Notes: generated by a model not told the origin, from the sequence alone. A stretch of 64,000 nucleotides of DNA from Desulfotignum sp. (GCA_021737695.1 JAIPDL010000001.1:1-64000), one strand, 5' to 3'; shown: positions 44,168 to 53,586, counted from the first letter of the stretch. Translations and numbers: made by a program.

Positions 44168-45535
44168 ATGGAAACGGTAAACGCCATCGGGCCGATGGAT
44201 GGACGGTATGTCCGGTTAACTGAAGAACTGGCTGATATTTTCAGTGAATCCGGCCTGATCCGACATCGGGTTCAGGTGGAGATCCAATGGCTGAAATTTA
44301 TTCTCCATGATTTAAAACTGACGTCGATTTCACAGGATCCGGCGGCGCTGGACAGTATTGTGGATCAGTTTTGTTCTGAAGATGTCAATCGCATCAAAGC
44401 CATCGAACAGACAACCAATCACGATGTTAAGGCCGTGGAATACTTTATCAAGGAAAAATTGGATGCGCTCGGGCTTTCGGAGATCAGGGAATGGGTCCAT
44501 TTTGCCTGTACATCTGAAGATATCAACAACACGGCCTATGCGTTGATGATGAAAAAAGGCCAGCATCTGGCCGTTGATCTGCTGAGCCGATGTGTTCAAG
44601 AAATTGAGCACAAGGCAAAAGCCTATCAGTCGATCCCCATGATGTCCCGTACCCACGGGCAACCGGCAACACCCACAACCATGGGCAAGGAATTTGTCAA
44701 TTTTGCCTGGCGGCTGAATCAGGAAAAAACCATTCTGGAACAGATCCGGATTCAGGCAAAGATTAATGGGGCCACCGGCAATTATAATGCCCATTATTTT
44801 GTGTTCCCCGAGATTGACTGGATGGCTGCATCCCAGCGCTTTATCAATTTATATTTAAAACTGGATCCGATTTTGTTCACCACCCAGATCAATCCCAACC
44901 AGTATCTGTCCTGCCTGCTTCATACGCTGGTTAGAACCGCTGCCGTGCTGATGGATTTTGACCGGGATATGTGGGGATATATCAGTATCGGGTATTTCAG
45001 GCAGCAAGTGGCAGAAGGAGAAACCGGATCTTCCACCATGCCCCACAAAGTGAACCCCATTGACTTTGAAAACAGTGAAGGCAATATGGGCATGGCCATT
45101 GCACTGATGGAACATCTGGCGGTCAAACTTCAGAAATCTCGTTTTCAGCGGGATTTAAGTGACAGTACGGTTTTGAGAAGCCTGGGAACGGCGTTGGCTT
45201 ATTTTTTTATCGGTGTGAAAAACACCATCAAAGGGTTGTCCAAACTGGACCTGGATGAAGCCGCGCTTCAAAAAGACCTGGACAGCAACCTTGAGCTGCT
45301 GGCTGAGCCGTTTCAGACCGCCATGCGGGTGTTTGGAGAAGATAATCCTTATGAACGGCTCAAGGATCTGACCCGGGGCAGGAAAATTAATAAAAAAGAT
45401 CTCATTGCATTTGTGGACACGCTTGAAAAAGTGCCGGATTCAGTGAAAGTCAGGATGCGCAATCTGACCCCGGAAACCTATGCCGGACTGGCTGAAAAAC
45501 TGGTTAAAACCTATTTTGATTCGGCGGCATCCTGA
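44168..45535 (+). CDS. purB: Adenylosuccinate lyase
   Basis: PurB cleaves SAICAR to AICAR and adenylosuccinate to AMP in purine synthesis. The 455-residue product resembles the E. coli long type. It carries the signature loop GSSTMPHKVNPIDFENSEG near residue 285, the active-site TSEDINNTAYALMM near residue 118, and RTHGQPATPTTMGKE near residue 162. The start at 44168 is preceded by GGGAG with a 5-base gap; an in-frame GTG at 44162 is a weak alternative. It leads a three-gene operon with the AMMECR1 and TrpR-like genes. Confidence 0.95.
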   Translation: METVNAIGPMDGRYVRLTEELADIFSESGLIRHRVQVEIQWLKFILHDLKLTSISQDPAALDSIVDQFCSEDVNRIKAIEQTTNHDVKAVEYFIKEKLDALGLSEIREWVHFACTSEDINNTAYALMMKKGQHLAVDLLSRCVQEIEHKAKAYQSIPMMSRTHGQPATPTTMGKEFVNFAWRLNQEKTILEQIRIQAKINGATGNYNAHYFVFPEIDWMAASQRFINLYLKLDPILFTTQINPNQYLSCLLHTLVRTAAVLMDFDRDMWGYISIGYFRQQVAEGETGSSTMPHKVNPIDFENSEGNMGMAIALMEHLAVKLQKSRFQRDLSDSTVLRSLGTALAYFFIGVKNTIKGLSKLDLDEAALQKDLDSNLELLAEPFQTAMRVFGEDNPYERLKDLTRGRKINKKDLIAFVDTLEKVPDSVKVRMRNLTPETYAGLAEKLVKTYFDSAAS

Positions 45536-45550
45536 ATTTAAGGATAAATT

Positions 45551-46147
45551 GTGACACAAAAAAAGTATCAGAAAAACCAGGAACACATAAACGGCATCCT
45601 TTTGATTCAACTGGCAAAAGCAGCAATTATCCAGAGATTTCTGCCGGATAAAGAAAAAGCTGCACCGGATTTACCCGACCCGCTACCCGTGTGGCTGAAA
45701 GAAAAACGGGGGGTGTTTGTCACCCTCCAGAAAAACGGCGCCCTTCGGGGATGTATCGGCACCCTGGAACCTGAAAAACCCCTTCTTGAAAGTGTTCAGG
45801 AAAACGCCTGTCATGCCGCGTTTGATGATACCCGGTTTTCTCCGGTGACCCTGGAAGAATTAGAGGATATCCAGATTGAAGTCAGCCTGCTTTCAGTTCC
45901 TGAAAAATTGTATTATTCCGATGTTAAGGATCTTTTAGCCCGGGTGGTTCCGTTTCAGGACGGGGTGATCGTCCAGAAAGGATACCTTCGGGCCACTTTT
46001 TTACCCCAGGTCTGGGAGCAGCTTCCGGATCCGGAGTCCTTTTTAACGCAACTGTGCCTGAAGGCCCGGCTGGATGCCCATGCATGGCAGGCCGGGGATC
46101 TGACGGTGTTCACCTATCAGGTACAGTCATTCACGGAGAACAGATAA
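45551..46147 (+). CDS. amrA: AmmeMemoRadiSam system protein A (AMMECR1 family)
   Basis: The 198-residue protein is an AMMECR1 domain protein. It has the hallmark RGCIGTLEP near residue 70, CHAAFDDTRFSPVT near residue 90, and the C-terminal LKARLDAHAW. In many bacteria it is encoded with a Memo-like dioxygenase and a radical SAM protein (AmmeMemoRadiSam), but here neither partner is adjacent. Its chemistry is not established. It starts with GTG, 15 bp after purB, and is followed 4 bp later by the TrpR-like gene. Confidence 0.85.
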   Translation: MTQKKYQKNQEHINGILLIQLAKAAIIQRFLPDKEKAAPDLPDPLPVWLKEKRGVFVTLQKNGALRGCIGTLEPEKPLLESVQENACHAAFDDTRFSPVTLEELEDIQIEVSLLSVPEKLYYSDVKDLLARVVPFQDGVIVQKGYLRATFLPQVWEQLPDPESFLTQLCLKARLDAHAWQAGDLTVFTYQVQSFTENR

Positions 46148-46151
46148 TATC

Positions 46152-46430
46152 ATGGCCATTGACCGGGAATTGCTGGATGTCATATCCGGGATCAAAGACA
46201 AGGATGAGCTGGCACAGCTTTTCAAAGACCTGTTCACACCTGCAGAGCTCGATGACCTGACCCTGCGGTGGAAACTGCTCAAGGACCTGCACCAAAAAAT
46301 ACCCCAGCGAAAGATTGCTGAAAAATACAGCATCAGCCTGTGCAAAATCACCCGGGGATCCAAAGTTCTAAAAAAAAAGGAATGTGTGGTAAGCCGCATA
46401 TTAACGCAGCTCAATAAACCGGCAGTGTGA
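46152..46430 (+). CDS. TrpR family transcriptional repressor-like protein
   Basis: The 92-residue protein matches the Trp repressor fold. It has a helical N-terminal part and the helix-turn-helix KIPQRKIAEKYSISLCKITRGSKVLK at about residues 49-74. The segment ITRGSKVLK corresponds to the recognition helix of E. coli TrpR. Members of this family also include YerC-type repressors. No trp gene is in the window; it is co-directional with purB and the AMMECR1 gene, so the regulon is unclear. Confidence 0.85.
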   Translation: MAIDRELLDVISGIKDKDELAQLFKDLFTPAELDDLTLRWKLLKDLHQKIPQRKIAEKYSISLCKITRGSKVLKKKECVVSRILTQLNKPAV

Positions 46431-46438
46431 ACAAAAGA

Positions 46439-47098
46439 TCAATTTCCGTTTAACAGGTCCATGGCCAGGCAGGACCATAATTCCATGTTTAATGATGCCT
46501 GCGTGTTTGTGTCCACCCATTGAAACCGGCACAGCTCCGGGCCCGGCACATAGGATGCCGGTGTTTGGGTCAGAATCCGGAAAACCGCGCCTAAATGGAC
46601 CCGGCCCACATCCGTGACGGTTTCATGGATAATGCCGCAGAAAACCGGCAGATCGGCAGGGGGGTGCTGTATCAGTTCTTCATCCAGTTCCCGGGCCATG
46701 CCGGACATCAGAATTTCTTGGAACGATTCTGATGTCACGGTTTGATCGCGGGGATTGATATGTCCGCCGATGCCTGACGACCACAGGTCATGAAGCCGCG
46801 TCTCATTTCCCTGGCGAAGGTATACCGCCGTCTGGCTCAAGTCCCGGGTTTGGAGCACAATATAGGGAATCACCTGCTGCCAGTCGGCATTTTCTTCAGC
46901 CAATGCCCGGTCCACAAATTCATGCCCGGCCCGGGCGCACTGATCGACAAATGCGGAAAAAGCCATGGGTACCTTTGCGGTTTGGGCCATCCACGCCTTT
47001 GGCAGCCGGTTTTGACGAATACATAATATTTTTTCTTTTTTTTGCAAGCATGCCTCCTTTTTATCATGAACGATCAAGGTGTATGGTATTTTGATCAT
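46439..47098 (-). CDS. Nudix-like hydrolase, divergent
   Basis: The 219-residue protein has a recognisable Nudix helix, where E-x7-RE-x2-EE is matched by EILMSGMARELDEE near residue 137. GIGGHINP precedes it near residue 110. However, the Gly-x5-Glu spacing of the classical Nudix box is broken by an insertion of about 10 residues, so it is an atypical member. The C-terminal part has a Nudix-like strand pattern with VHLGAVFRI. The likely substrate is a nucleoside diphosphate derivative, by family only. It is convergent with the TrpR-like gene. Confidence 0.65.
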   Translation of the reverse strand: MIKIPYTLIVHDKKEACLQKKEKILCIRQNRLPKAWMAQTAKVPMAFSAFVDQCARAGHEFVDRALAEENADWQQVIPYIVLQTRDLSQTAVYLRQGNETRLHDLWSSGIGGHINPRDQTVTSESFQEILMSGMARELDEELIQHPPADLPVFCGIIHETVTDVGRVHLGAVFRILTQTPASYVPGPELCRFQWVDTNTQASLNMELWSCLAMDLLNGN

Positions 47099-47154
47099 CC
47101 TTATGTTAAGAAAAATTAAATTGCAACCCCATGTATGCGTGATTGAGGTGTTTT

Positions 47155-48111
47155 ATGCGTTTTTTCAATCAGGAAACCATTGACCGCGTTCCTTATGACG
47201 TCATTCAAAAAGCGGTGGAACAGGCATATCTCTTGCAGTCGGATCAAAAATTTCATATGCCGGACCGGATCCATGTGCCCCAAAAAGAAAACACATTGCT
47301 GGTCATGCCCTGTTTTGGTGAGGCGTATATGGCCACCAAACTGGTGACCGTGTTTCCCAAAGCACCTGAAACCGGGTTTCCGGTGGTGAACGGCATGGTG
47401 ATACTGGCGGACAATCATACCGGACAACCGCTTGCCATTCTGGACGGGGCCGCATTGACGTCCCGGCGGACCGGGGCGGTGGGTGGCCTGGCAACGGCCT
47501 GTCTGTCACCGGAGTCAGTCCACACGGCCGGCATTATCGGGGCAGGGGTTCAGGGCAGAAGCCAGGCGGCGTTTCTGCTGTTCAACCGGCAGATCGATAC
47601 ATTGTGGGTGTGGGATGTGAACCAGGCTGCTGCTGACAATATGGCCTTAGAAATACAGGATGCCTGGCCAGAGGTGATGTGCCGGGTGGCAAAATCCGCC
47701 CGTGATCTGGTGACCCGGTCCCAGGTGGTGATTGCCGCTACCACCAGCACAAAACCGGTGTTTGACGCGGATGTGTCAGAGATTCTGGGCAAAACGTTCA
47801 TCTCCATCGGGTCATTTACCCCGCAGATGAAAGAATTCCCTGACGCGGTGATCAAAGGGGCGGATACTGTTTATGTGGACACCATGTTTGCAGCAGAGGA
47901 ATCCGGAGATATCTGCCAGCCCCTTGAAAACCAGGTGGTGTCCAGGGAAAACATCGTTGCGTTTGCATCTGTGGTGCAGCAGCCCGTGGAGCCAAGCACT
48001 ACTACTGTTTTTTTCAAATCCGTGGGCATGGCCCTATTTGACCTGACAGTGGCAGCCGCTGTGCTTGAATGGGGAATACAAAAAAATCAGGGGCAACCGC
48101 TGACAGGGTGA
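47155..48111 (+). CDS. Ornithine cyclodeaminase/mu-crystallin family protein
   Basis: The 318-residue protein has the NAD-binding motif IIGAGVQGRSQ near residue 130 and GAALTSRRTGAVGGLA near residue 100, both typical of ornithine cyclodeaminase and mu-crystallin proteins. ATTSTKPVF follows. Members include ornithine cyclodeaminase, alanine dehydrogenase and ketimine reductases, and the sequence does not distinguish among them. The start at 47155 has GAGGTG 4 bases upstream. The gene is alone; the next feature is the convergent tRNA-Gly. Confidence 0.87.
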   Translation: MRFFNQETIDRVPYDVIQKAVEQAYLLQSDQKFHMPDRIHVPQKENTLLVMPCFGEAYMATKLVTVFPKAPETGFPVVNGMVILADNHTGQPLAILDGAALTSRRTGAVGGLATACLSPESVHTAGIIGAGVQGRSQAAFLLFNRQIDTLWVWDVNQAAADNMALEIQDAWPEVMCRVAKSARDLVTRSQVVIAATTSTKPVFDADVSEILGKTFISIGSFTPQMKEFPDAVIKGADTVYVDTMFAAEESGDICQPLENQVVSRENIVAFASVVQQPVEPSTTTVFFKSVGMALFDLTVAAAVLEWGIQKNQGQPLTG

Positions 48112-48135
48112 TATAAAAAAAGAGAGAGAAAGAAA

Positions 48136-48210
48136 TGGAGCGGGAAACGGGATTTGAACCCGCGACTTCGACCTTGGCAAGGTCGCACTCTACCACTGAG
48201 TTATTCCCGC
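48136..48210 (-). tRNA. tRNA-Gly (anticodon GCC)
   Basis: The minus strand gives a 75-base tRNA with an encoded CCA end. The acceptor stem GCGGGAA pairs with TTCCCGC, the D arm holds AGTGGTAGAGT, the anticodon stem ACCTT brackets a loop with GCC, and the T arm is GCGGGTTCAAATCCCGT. Length and anticodon identify glycine. Downstream on the minus strand a pyrimidine-rich stretch may end transcription. Confidence 0.96.
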
Positions 48211-48229
48211 TCAGCAAAAAACGAAGATT

Positions 48230-48258
48230 TATCTACGTTAAAACACGGGCGCTGTCAA
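48230..48258 (-). promoter_or_regulatory. Sigma-70 promoter of tRNA-Gly
   Basis: On the minus strand a perfect TTGACA (48253-48258) and TAGATA (48230-48235) are separated by exactly 17 bases. The -10 box lies about 20 bp before the tRNA 5' end, giving a start site near the mature end. Confidence 0.75.
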
Positions 48259-48315
48259 GAGGATAGTTGAAAAAACGTTTAAAAACCTTAAAAATAAATA
48301 AAACGCAGGAGGACA

Positions 48316-49305
48316 ATGGAATCGGTTCTGGTAACAGGCGGGGGCGGGTTTTTAGGCAAAGCCCTGGTCAAAAAATTGCGGGTGCGCAATTATGCGGTCA
48401 CCTCGTTTTCCCGGCAGCATCACCCGTCGTTGGCCCGGATGGGTGTGCCTCAGATTCAAGGGGATCTCACGGATGCAGATGCGGTCAAAAAAGCGGTCAC
48501 AGGGATGGAGACCGTGTTTCATGTGGCAGCCAAACCCGGTGTGTGGGGATCATATGACACCTATTATGCCGTGAATGTGACCGGCACGGCCCATGTGGTA
48601 AACGCCTGCCGGGCCCAGGGGGTGAAACGCCTGATTTACACGAGCTCTCCCAGTGTAATATTTGATGAATTTGATATGGAAAATGTGGATGAGTCGGTTC
48701 CCTATCCGGACACATATCTGGCCCCTTATCCGGAAACCAAGGCAATTGCGGAAAAACAGGTGCGCCAGGCAGCAACACAAGGACTGGATGTCATCATTCT
48801 CAGACCGCACTTGATCTGGGGTCCGGAAGACAACCATCTGGTGCCTGGCATTTTGAAACGGGCGGGACGGCTGAAAATCGTGGGCCGTGTCGATGATCTG
48901 GTGGATACCATTTATGTGGACAATGCGGCCCTGGCCCATGAGCTGGCGGCCCGGAAACTCAAAGAAAATCCCTCATTGTCCGGTAATATCTATTTTATCA
49001 GCCAGGATGAACCGGTATCCAAATGGGCGCTGGCCAATGCGTTTCTGGAGGCAGCCGGCCTGCCGCCCATTAAAGGTCAAGTTTCCGCCCGGACTGCGTA
49101 CGCGGCAGGATGGTGCTTTGAAAAAATTTATGGCCTGCTGGGTATCACCTCAGAGCCACCCATGACCCGGTTTATGGCAAAGGAGCTGGCCACATCCCAC
49201 TGGTTTGATATTACCCGGGCCAAAACAGATTTGGGATATTTTCCGGAAATATCGACCCAGGAGGGATTGAAGCGCCTTAAGGCCTGGCTTTCCCAAAATG
49301 GTTGA
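48316..49305 (+). CDS. NAD(P)-dependent SDR dehydrogenase, OleD-like
   Basis: The 329-residue extended short-chain dehydrogenase has the cofactor motif VTGGGGFLGKALV near residue 6 and the catalytic YPETK (YxxxK) near residue 141. The segments FHVAAKPGVWGSYDTYY, TSSPSVIFD, LRPHLIWGPEDNHLVP and LVDTIYVDNAA closely follow the OleD/3-beta-hydroxysteroid dehydrogenase-like subfamily. OleD reduces 2-alkyl-3-oxo acids in long-chain olefin synthesis. No oleA, oleB or oleC gene is nearby, so the specific role is unproven. GGAGG precedes the ATG. Its 3' end overlaps the nitroreductase gene by 29 bp. Confidence 0.8.
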   Translation: MESVLVTGGGGFLGKALVKKLRVRNYAVTSFSRQHHPSLARMGVPQIQGDLTDADAVKKAVTGMETVFHVAAKPGVWGSYDTYYAVNVTGTAHVVNACRAQGVKRLIYTSSPSVIFDEFDMENVDESVPYPDTYLAPYPETKAIAEKQVRQAATQGLDVIILRPHLIWGPEDNHLVPGILKRAGRLKIVGRVDDLVDTIYVDNAALAHELAARKLKENPSLSGNIYFISQDEPVSKWALANAFLEAAGLPPIKGQVSARTAYAAGWCFEKIYGLLGITSEPPMTRFMAKELATSHWFDITRAKTDLGYFPEISTQEGLKRLKAWLSQNG

Positions 49306-49813
49306 AAAACACCTTGTCATATGCCAGAGAGTCTTTTGAATGCCCGGATTTGGTTTCATCCGGATATCCTACAGCAATAATGGATTCCACCGCCGTGTGA
49401 TCCGGTATATCCAGCAGGTCTTTGATATAAGCCTCTGCGGTTTTATCCGGTGAGCGGTCCCGTTTGCGGATCTGTATCCAGCAGGATCCCAGGCCCAGAT
49501 CATGGGCTGCCAGGTGTATGAAGGTGGATGCAATGGCGCAGTCCTCCACCCACACGTCACTGGCATCTGTATCACCACAGACCACAATCCCCAGAGGCGC
49601 GTTTTTCAGGAAAGACGCACCATGGGGTTTGGCATCTGCCAGTTTTGCCAGCAAATTCGACTGATCCACCACGATAAACCGCCATGGTCTGAAATCCCGG
49701 GAAGAAGGGGCTCTTAATGCCGCTTCGATCAAACGGTCAATTGTTTCTTTCTCTATGGGCTGGTTTGAAAATTTTCTGATGCTTCTGCGGGTCTGAATTT
49801 GTTTTAAAAACAT
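49277..49813 (-). CDS. Nitroreductase family FMN protein
   Basis: The 178-residue protein is a short nitroreductase-family flavoprotein. FMN-contact motifs are TRRSIRKFSNQPI near residue 9, APSSRDFRPWRFIVV near residue 35, and the conserved LGSCWIQIRKRD in the second half. Such enzymes use NAD(P)H to reduce nitro compounds, quinones or flavins, and the physiological role is usually unknown. AGGAG precedes the ATG. Its last 29 bp overlap the convergent dehydrogenase gene. Confidence 0.9.
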   Translation of the reverse strand: MFLKQIQTRRSIRKFSNQPIEKETIDRLIEAALRAPSSRDFRPWRFIVVDQSNLLAKLADAKPHGASFLKNAPLGIVVCGDTDASDVWVEDCAIASTFIHLAAHDLGLGSCWIQIRKRDRSPDKTAEAYIKDLLDIPDHTAVESIIAVGYPDETKSGHSKDSLAYDKVFFNHFGKARP

Positions 49814-49831
49814 GTTTTCTCCTGATTTGTT

Positions 49832-50227
49832 TCAAGGATACCGGGTGATATTAATATTGCCGCCGGCCTGGAGTTCATCGAATTTTTTTCGCAAAAACCG
49901 TTTGAAGCGGTTCCGGGTCACCGGCCACAGCAGCAGCAGTCCCGCCACATCTGTTATCAGCCCCGGGGTGATCAAAACCAAACCGGCAATCAGGATGATC
50001 AAGCCATCCATCAGATCTTCTGCCGGCATGATACCCTGCTGTAAATTCATACGGACTTTGAGCATGGTCACCATGCCCTGCATTCGGGCCAGCCAGGCAC
50101 CGGCAAACCCAGTGAGGATCACCAGCAAAATTGTATTGAATCCCCCGATCACCGCCCCCAGTTTGATGAGCAGATACAACTCCACCATGGGAATCAGGGT
50201 GAAACACAAAAAAAGTTTGATCAGCAT
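49832..50227 (-). CDS. fxsA: FxsA family membrane protein
   Basis: The 131-residue protein has the FxsA signature. It opens LFLCFTLIPMVELYLLIKLG, continues with a helix holding LTGFAGAWLARMQG, and after a loop has GLIILIAGLVLITPGLITDVAGL. There are about three to four membrane helices and a basic C-terminal tail. FxsA was named for suppressing phage T7 exclusion by plasmid F; its cellular role is not established. It is transcribed from its own promoter-like site upstream. Confidence 0.9.
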   Translation of the reverse strand: MLIKLFLCFTLIPMVELYLLIKLGAVIGGFNTILLVILTGFAGAWLARMQGMVTMLKVRMNLQQGIMPAEDLMDGLIILIAGLVLITPGLITDVAGLLLLWPVTRNRFKRFLRKKFDELQAGGNINITRYP

Positions 50228-50260
50228 AATGCACCCTCCAAAAAATAATATATGCTTTAA

Positions 50261-50288
50261 ACTATGGGCGTGAATCCTGGTTTGTCAA
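50261..50288 (-). promoter_or_regulatory. Possible promoter for fxsA
   Basis: On the minus strand TTGACA (50283-50288) and CATAGT (50261-50266) are 16 bases apart, about 34 bp upstream of the fxsA start. The -35 box is perfect; the -10 box matches 4 of 6. Confidence 0.45.
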
Positions 50289-50303
50289 GACAATGAAAGT
50301 CTG

Positions 50304-51002
50304 TCAGAAAGATGGAATGGATGTGCAGTCCCAGGTCCCGGGAACAGGCTGCCGGATAGTGGACCGGCCCAGGATGTCCAGAAACCGGTATCTGGGGATT
50401 TCAACAGCCCCCATCCGGCACAGATGGTCCGTGGTCACCTGGCAGTCAATGAGGTCAAAACCATGCGTTTCCAGATGACGTGCCAGAGCCACCAACGCTG
50501 CTTTGGATGCATCGGACTGAAAACTGAACATGGATTCTCCAAAAAACATGCACCCGATCCCCACACCGTATAATCCTCCCACCAGACGGTCCTGGTGCCA
50601 GGCTTCCACGGAATGGGCATATCCTTTGTGGTGAAGTTCAATATACGCTTCCTGCATCTCTTTGACCAGCCAGGTGCCTTCATCCGGTTCTTTTCTGGGT
50701 TGAGCACAGGCCTGAATCGTCTGCTCAAACGCCTGATTGACCGTTAGGGTAATAATTTTTTTTTTAATTTTTTTACCCAGGCTCCGGGAAATCCGGATAC
50801 CGGAAGGGTAGAGCACCAGACGAGGGTCCGGAGACCACCATAAAACTGGCTCATTGTCTGAAAACCACGGAAAAATCCCGTTCTGATATGCCAGTAAAAT
50901 TCGCTCACAGGAAAGATCCCCGCCGATGCACAGCAACCCGTCAGACCGTGCCAGCCATGGCGGCGGGAATTCCAGACGGGAGGACAATCGAAACAAAGGC
51001 AT
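50304..51002 (-). CDS. aat: Leucyl/phenylalanyl-tRNA-protein transferase
   Basis: Aat attaches Leu or Phe from charged tRNA to the N-terminal Arg or Lys of proteins, making an N-degron for ClpS-ClpAP. The 232-residue protein has the family motifs GLLCIGGDLS near residue 24, GIFPWF near residue 43, WWSPDPRLVLYP, the catalytic-region SVEAWHQDRLVGGLYGVGIG and MFFGESMFS, and LIDCQVTTDHL near the C-terminus. The start follows the clpA stop with no gap, so it is in the secA-clpS-clpA-aat transcript. Confidence 0.96.
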   Translation of the reverse strand: MPLFRLSSRLEFPPPWLARSDGLLCIGGDLSCERILLAYQNGIFPWFSDNEPVLWWSPDPRLVLYPSGIRISRSLGKKIKKKIITLTVNQAFEQTIQACAQPRKEPDEGTWLVKEMQEAYIELHHKGYAHSVEAWHQDRLVGGLYGVGIGCMFFGESMFSFQSDASKAALVALARHLETHGFDLIDCQVTTDHLCRMGAVEIPRYRFLDILGRSTIRQPVPGTWDCTSIPSF

Positions 51003-53261
51003 TCAGTCTTTAAACTGAAATGTCAATTGATCATTTTTCAGTCCAATCAGGATTTTGCCACCTTTTGTCAGTTTGCCGAACAGAATTTCATCCGTGAGCC
51101 GGTCTTTGATCTTCACCTGGATCAGGCGGGCCAGGGGCCGTGCACCGAATTTGGGATCATACCCTTTTCCGGCCAGGTAAGCCCGCACAGACGCAGAATA
51201 GCTCACACGGATCTGCCGTGCTTTGAGCATCTGTTTAAGCTCATCCATGTCTTTGTCCACAATTTTTTCCATGGTGGTTGTGGACAGATGGTTGAACTGA
51301 ACAATGCCGTCCAGCCGGTTGCGGAATTCAGGACTGAACGTCTGTTCCACGGCCTTCAAGCCCCGGGTGTCACCGGTGGTTTCCCGGGCACCGAACCCGA
51401 TGCTGTTGGCACTCATCTCCCTGGCCCCGGCGTTGGAAGTCATAATAACAATCACGTTGCGGAAATCTGCTGCTTTGCCGTTATTGTCCGTCAGCGTGGC
51501 ATAATCCATCACTTGAAGCAGGATATTGTAAAGATCCATATGTGCTTTTTCGATTTCATCCAGCAGCAGGACACAATAGGGATGTTTGCGGATGCCGTCG
51601 GTGAGAATGCCGCCCTGATCAAATCCCACATACCCCGGCGGAGCACCGATCAATCGGGACACGGCATGTTTTTCCATATATTCACTCATGTCAAACCGTA
51701 AAAATTCGATCCCCATGTTTGCGGCCAGCTGTTTGGCCACTTCGGTTTTACCCACCCCTGTGGGGCCTGTGAACAAAAACGAACCAACGGGCCGGTTCGG
51801 TGCGGCCATCCCTGCCCGGGACCGCTTGATGGCGGTGGTCAGTATCTGGATGGCTTCATCTTGTCCGAAAATTACGTTGGAGAGCCGTTCCGGCAATGAT
51901 TCCAGATTGGCTTTATCTGTGGCGGTTACAGATGTCACCGGTACTTTGGCAATTTTGGCCACAATGGTTTCAATGTCCTTGGGTGTGACATTTTTGCGGT
52001 TGGCAGCGCCTTTGAGGCGCAGATATGCCCCGGTCTCATCCATCACATCAATGGCCTTGTCCGGCAGAAACCGGTCATTGATATATTTATCAGACAGATA
52101 CGCGGCCGCTTCGATGGTCTGATCTGAATAGTTCAAGCCATGGTGTTCTTCGTAATAGGGCCGCAATCCCATCAGGATCATGCGGGTATCTTCCACACTG
52201 GGTTCAGATACCTCTATTTTTTCAAACCGCCGGGAAAAGGCCCGGTCTTTTTCAAAATGGTTTTTGTATTCCTCATAGGTGGTGGTACCGATACACTTGA
52301 TATCCCCGGAAGAAAGGGCCGGTTTCAGGATATTGGAGGCATCCATGGAACCGGAACTGGTGGCACCCGCCCCCACCACGGTATGGATTTCGTCGATAAC
52401 CAGCAAGGCGTTTTCTTTTTCTTCCAGGGCGGTGATCACATCTTTGAGCCGCTGTTCAAAATCACCTCTGTATTTGGTACCGGCCAGCAACGCCCCCATA
52501 TCCAGGGAAAACAATTCACTTTCTTCGAGCAGGGCCGGCACTTCATGCTGATGAATTTTTAAAGCCAGACCTTCGGCGATAGCGGTTTTCCCCACCCCGG
52601 GATCTCCCACTAAAATGGGATTGTTTTTCCGGCGGCGGCACAGTACCTGCATCACCCGGTCCAGTTCATTTTCCCGGCCGATGATCGGATCAATCCGGTT
52701 GTTTGCCGCTTTTGTCAGCAGATTGGTGGTAAACAGCTCCAGCGGATCTTTTTTCTTTTGCCGCTGGGTTCTGCGGTCATCCATTTTAAACATTTTCTGG
52801 GCCGGGTCCGGTATCTGTTTGGATTTTTTGTCCGTTGCCGTGGCATGGGAAATATGCCGCAGCACATCCAGACGGGTAATGCCTTCCGATTCCAGATAAA
52901 ATGCGGCATGGGAATCTTTTTCCTGGAAAATGGATGCCAGGATATCTCCCAGGTTGACCTCACTTTTTTCAGCGGACCGGGCATGGTTGATGGCCCGCTG
53001 GATCATGCGCTGAAACCCGATGGTCTGCTGAAGCACATATTCTTCCTGGGAATCGATTTTGGTGAGTTTTTCATCAAAAAATTTTTCCAGTTCCTGTTTG
53101 ATCTGTTCGGGACTTCCCCCGCATTTTTCTATGGTCTTGGAACCGGATTCATGGTTCAGGATCGCATAAAGAACATGTTCTACACAGACATATTCATGCC
53201 GTCTTTTTTTGGCTTCCCTTACGGCAAACCCGAGGGCAGTGCTCAGTTCCTTGCTAATCAT
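51003..53261 (-). CDS. clpA: ATP-dependent Clp protease ATP-binding subunit ClpA
   Basis: ClpA unfolds substrates and feeds them to ClpP, including N-degron substrates handed over by ClpS. The 752-residue protein has the Clp N domain (about 1-145), AAA D1 with Walker A GDPGVGKT, and AAA D2 with GPTGVGKT. An IGF tripeptide before the second arginine-finger segment SPEFRNRLD takes the place of the IGL ClpP loop of E. coli ClpA. The lack of a middle coiled coil distinguishes it from ClpB. It follows clpS by 7 bp. No clpP gene is in the window. Confidence 0.97.
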   Translation of the reverse strand: MISKELSTALGFAVREAKKRRHEYVCVEHVLYAILNHESGSKTIEKCGGSPEQIKQELEKFFDEKLTKIDSQEEYVLQQTIGFQRMIQRAINHARSAEKSEVNLGDILASIFQEKDSHAAFYLESEGITRLDVLRHISHATATDKKSKQIPDPAQKMFKMDDRRTQRQKKKDPLELFTTNLLTKAANNRIDPIIGRENELDRVMQVLCRRRKNNPILVGDPGVGKTAIAEGLALKIHQHEVPALLEESELFSLDMGALLAGTKYRGDFEQRLKDVITALEEKENALLVIDEIHTVVGAGATSSGSMDASNILKPALSSGDIKCIGTTTYEEYKNHFEKDRAFSRRFEKIEVSEPSVEDTRMILMGLRPYYEEHHGLNYSDQTIEAAAYLSDKYINDRFLPDKAIDVMDETGAYLRLKGAANRKNVTPKDIETIVAKIAKVPVTSVTATDKANLESLPERLSNVIFGQDEAIQILTTAIKRSRAGMAAPNRPVGSFLFTGPTGVGKTEVAKQLAANMGIEFLRFDMSEYMEKHAVSRLIGAPPGYVGFDQGGILTDGIRKHPYCVLLLDEIEKAHMDLYNILLQVMDYATLTDNNGKAADFRNVIVIMTSNAGAREMSANSIGFGARETTGDTRGLKAVEQTFSPEFRNRLDGIVQFNHLSTTTMEKIVDKDMDELKQMLKARQIRVSYSASVRAYLAGKGYDPKFGARPLARLIQVKIKDRLTDEILFGKLTKGGKILIGLKNDQLTFQFKD

Positions 53262-53268
53262 ATTTGCC

Positions 53269-53577
53269 TTACTCCTTTTCCATGGTACTTTTTAAAGGAA
53301 ATCCCCGGCTGCTGGCCAGTTGATGCACCGTCTCGACTTTGGTTTCTGCGATTTCTCTGGTATATATGCCACACACTGCATTTCCTTTATGATGTATATT
53401 AAGCATAGTTTGCGTCGCTTTTTCAAGTGGTTTTCCAAAAACCGTGATCAGAATCTCCACCACAAATTCCATGGTGGTGTAATCGTCATTGTGAAGAATG
53501 ACCTTATATTGCGGCGGCAATTCTTTCCGTGTTTTTGGAAAAATGTCCGTCCGGGTTTGAAAATCAGTACTCGCCAT
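53269..53577 (-). CDS. clpS: ClpS N-degron adaptor
   Basis: ClpS binds destabilising N-terminal residues and presents the proteins to ClpA. The 102-residue protein has the core motif KVILHNDDYTTMEFVVEIL near residue 28, where the Asn-Asp pair and the Met line the residue-binding pocket. HHKGNAVCGIYTREIAE follows near residue 66. The N-terminal extension of about 20 residues, which inhibits ClpA substrates, is present. It is 9 bp after secA and 7 bp before clpA. Confidence 0.96.
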   Translation of the reverse strand: MASTDFQTRTDIFPKTRKELPPQYKVILHNDDYTTMEFVVEILITVFGKPLEKATQTMLNIHHKGNAVCGIYTREIAETKVETVHQLASSRGFPLKSTMEKE

Positions 53578-53586
53578 TGCCGGGCC

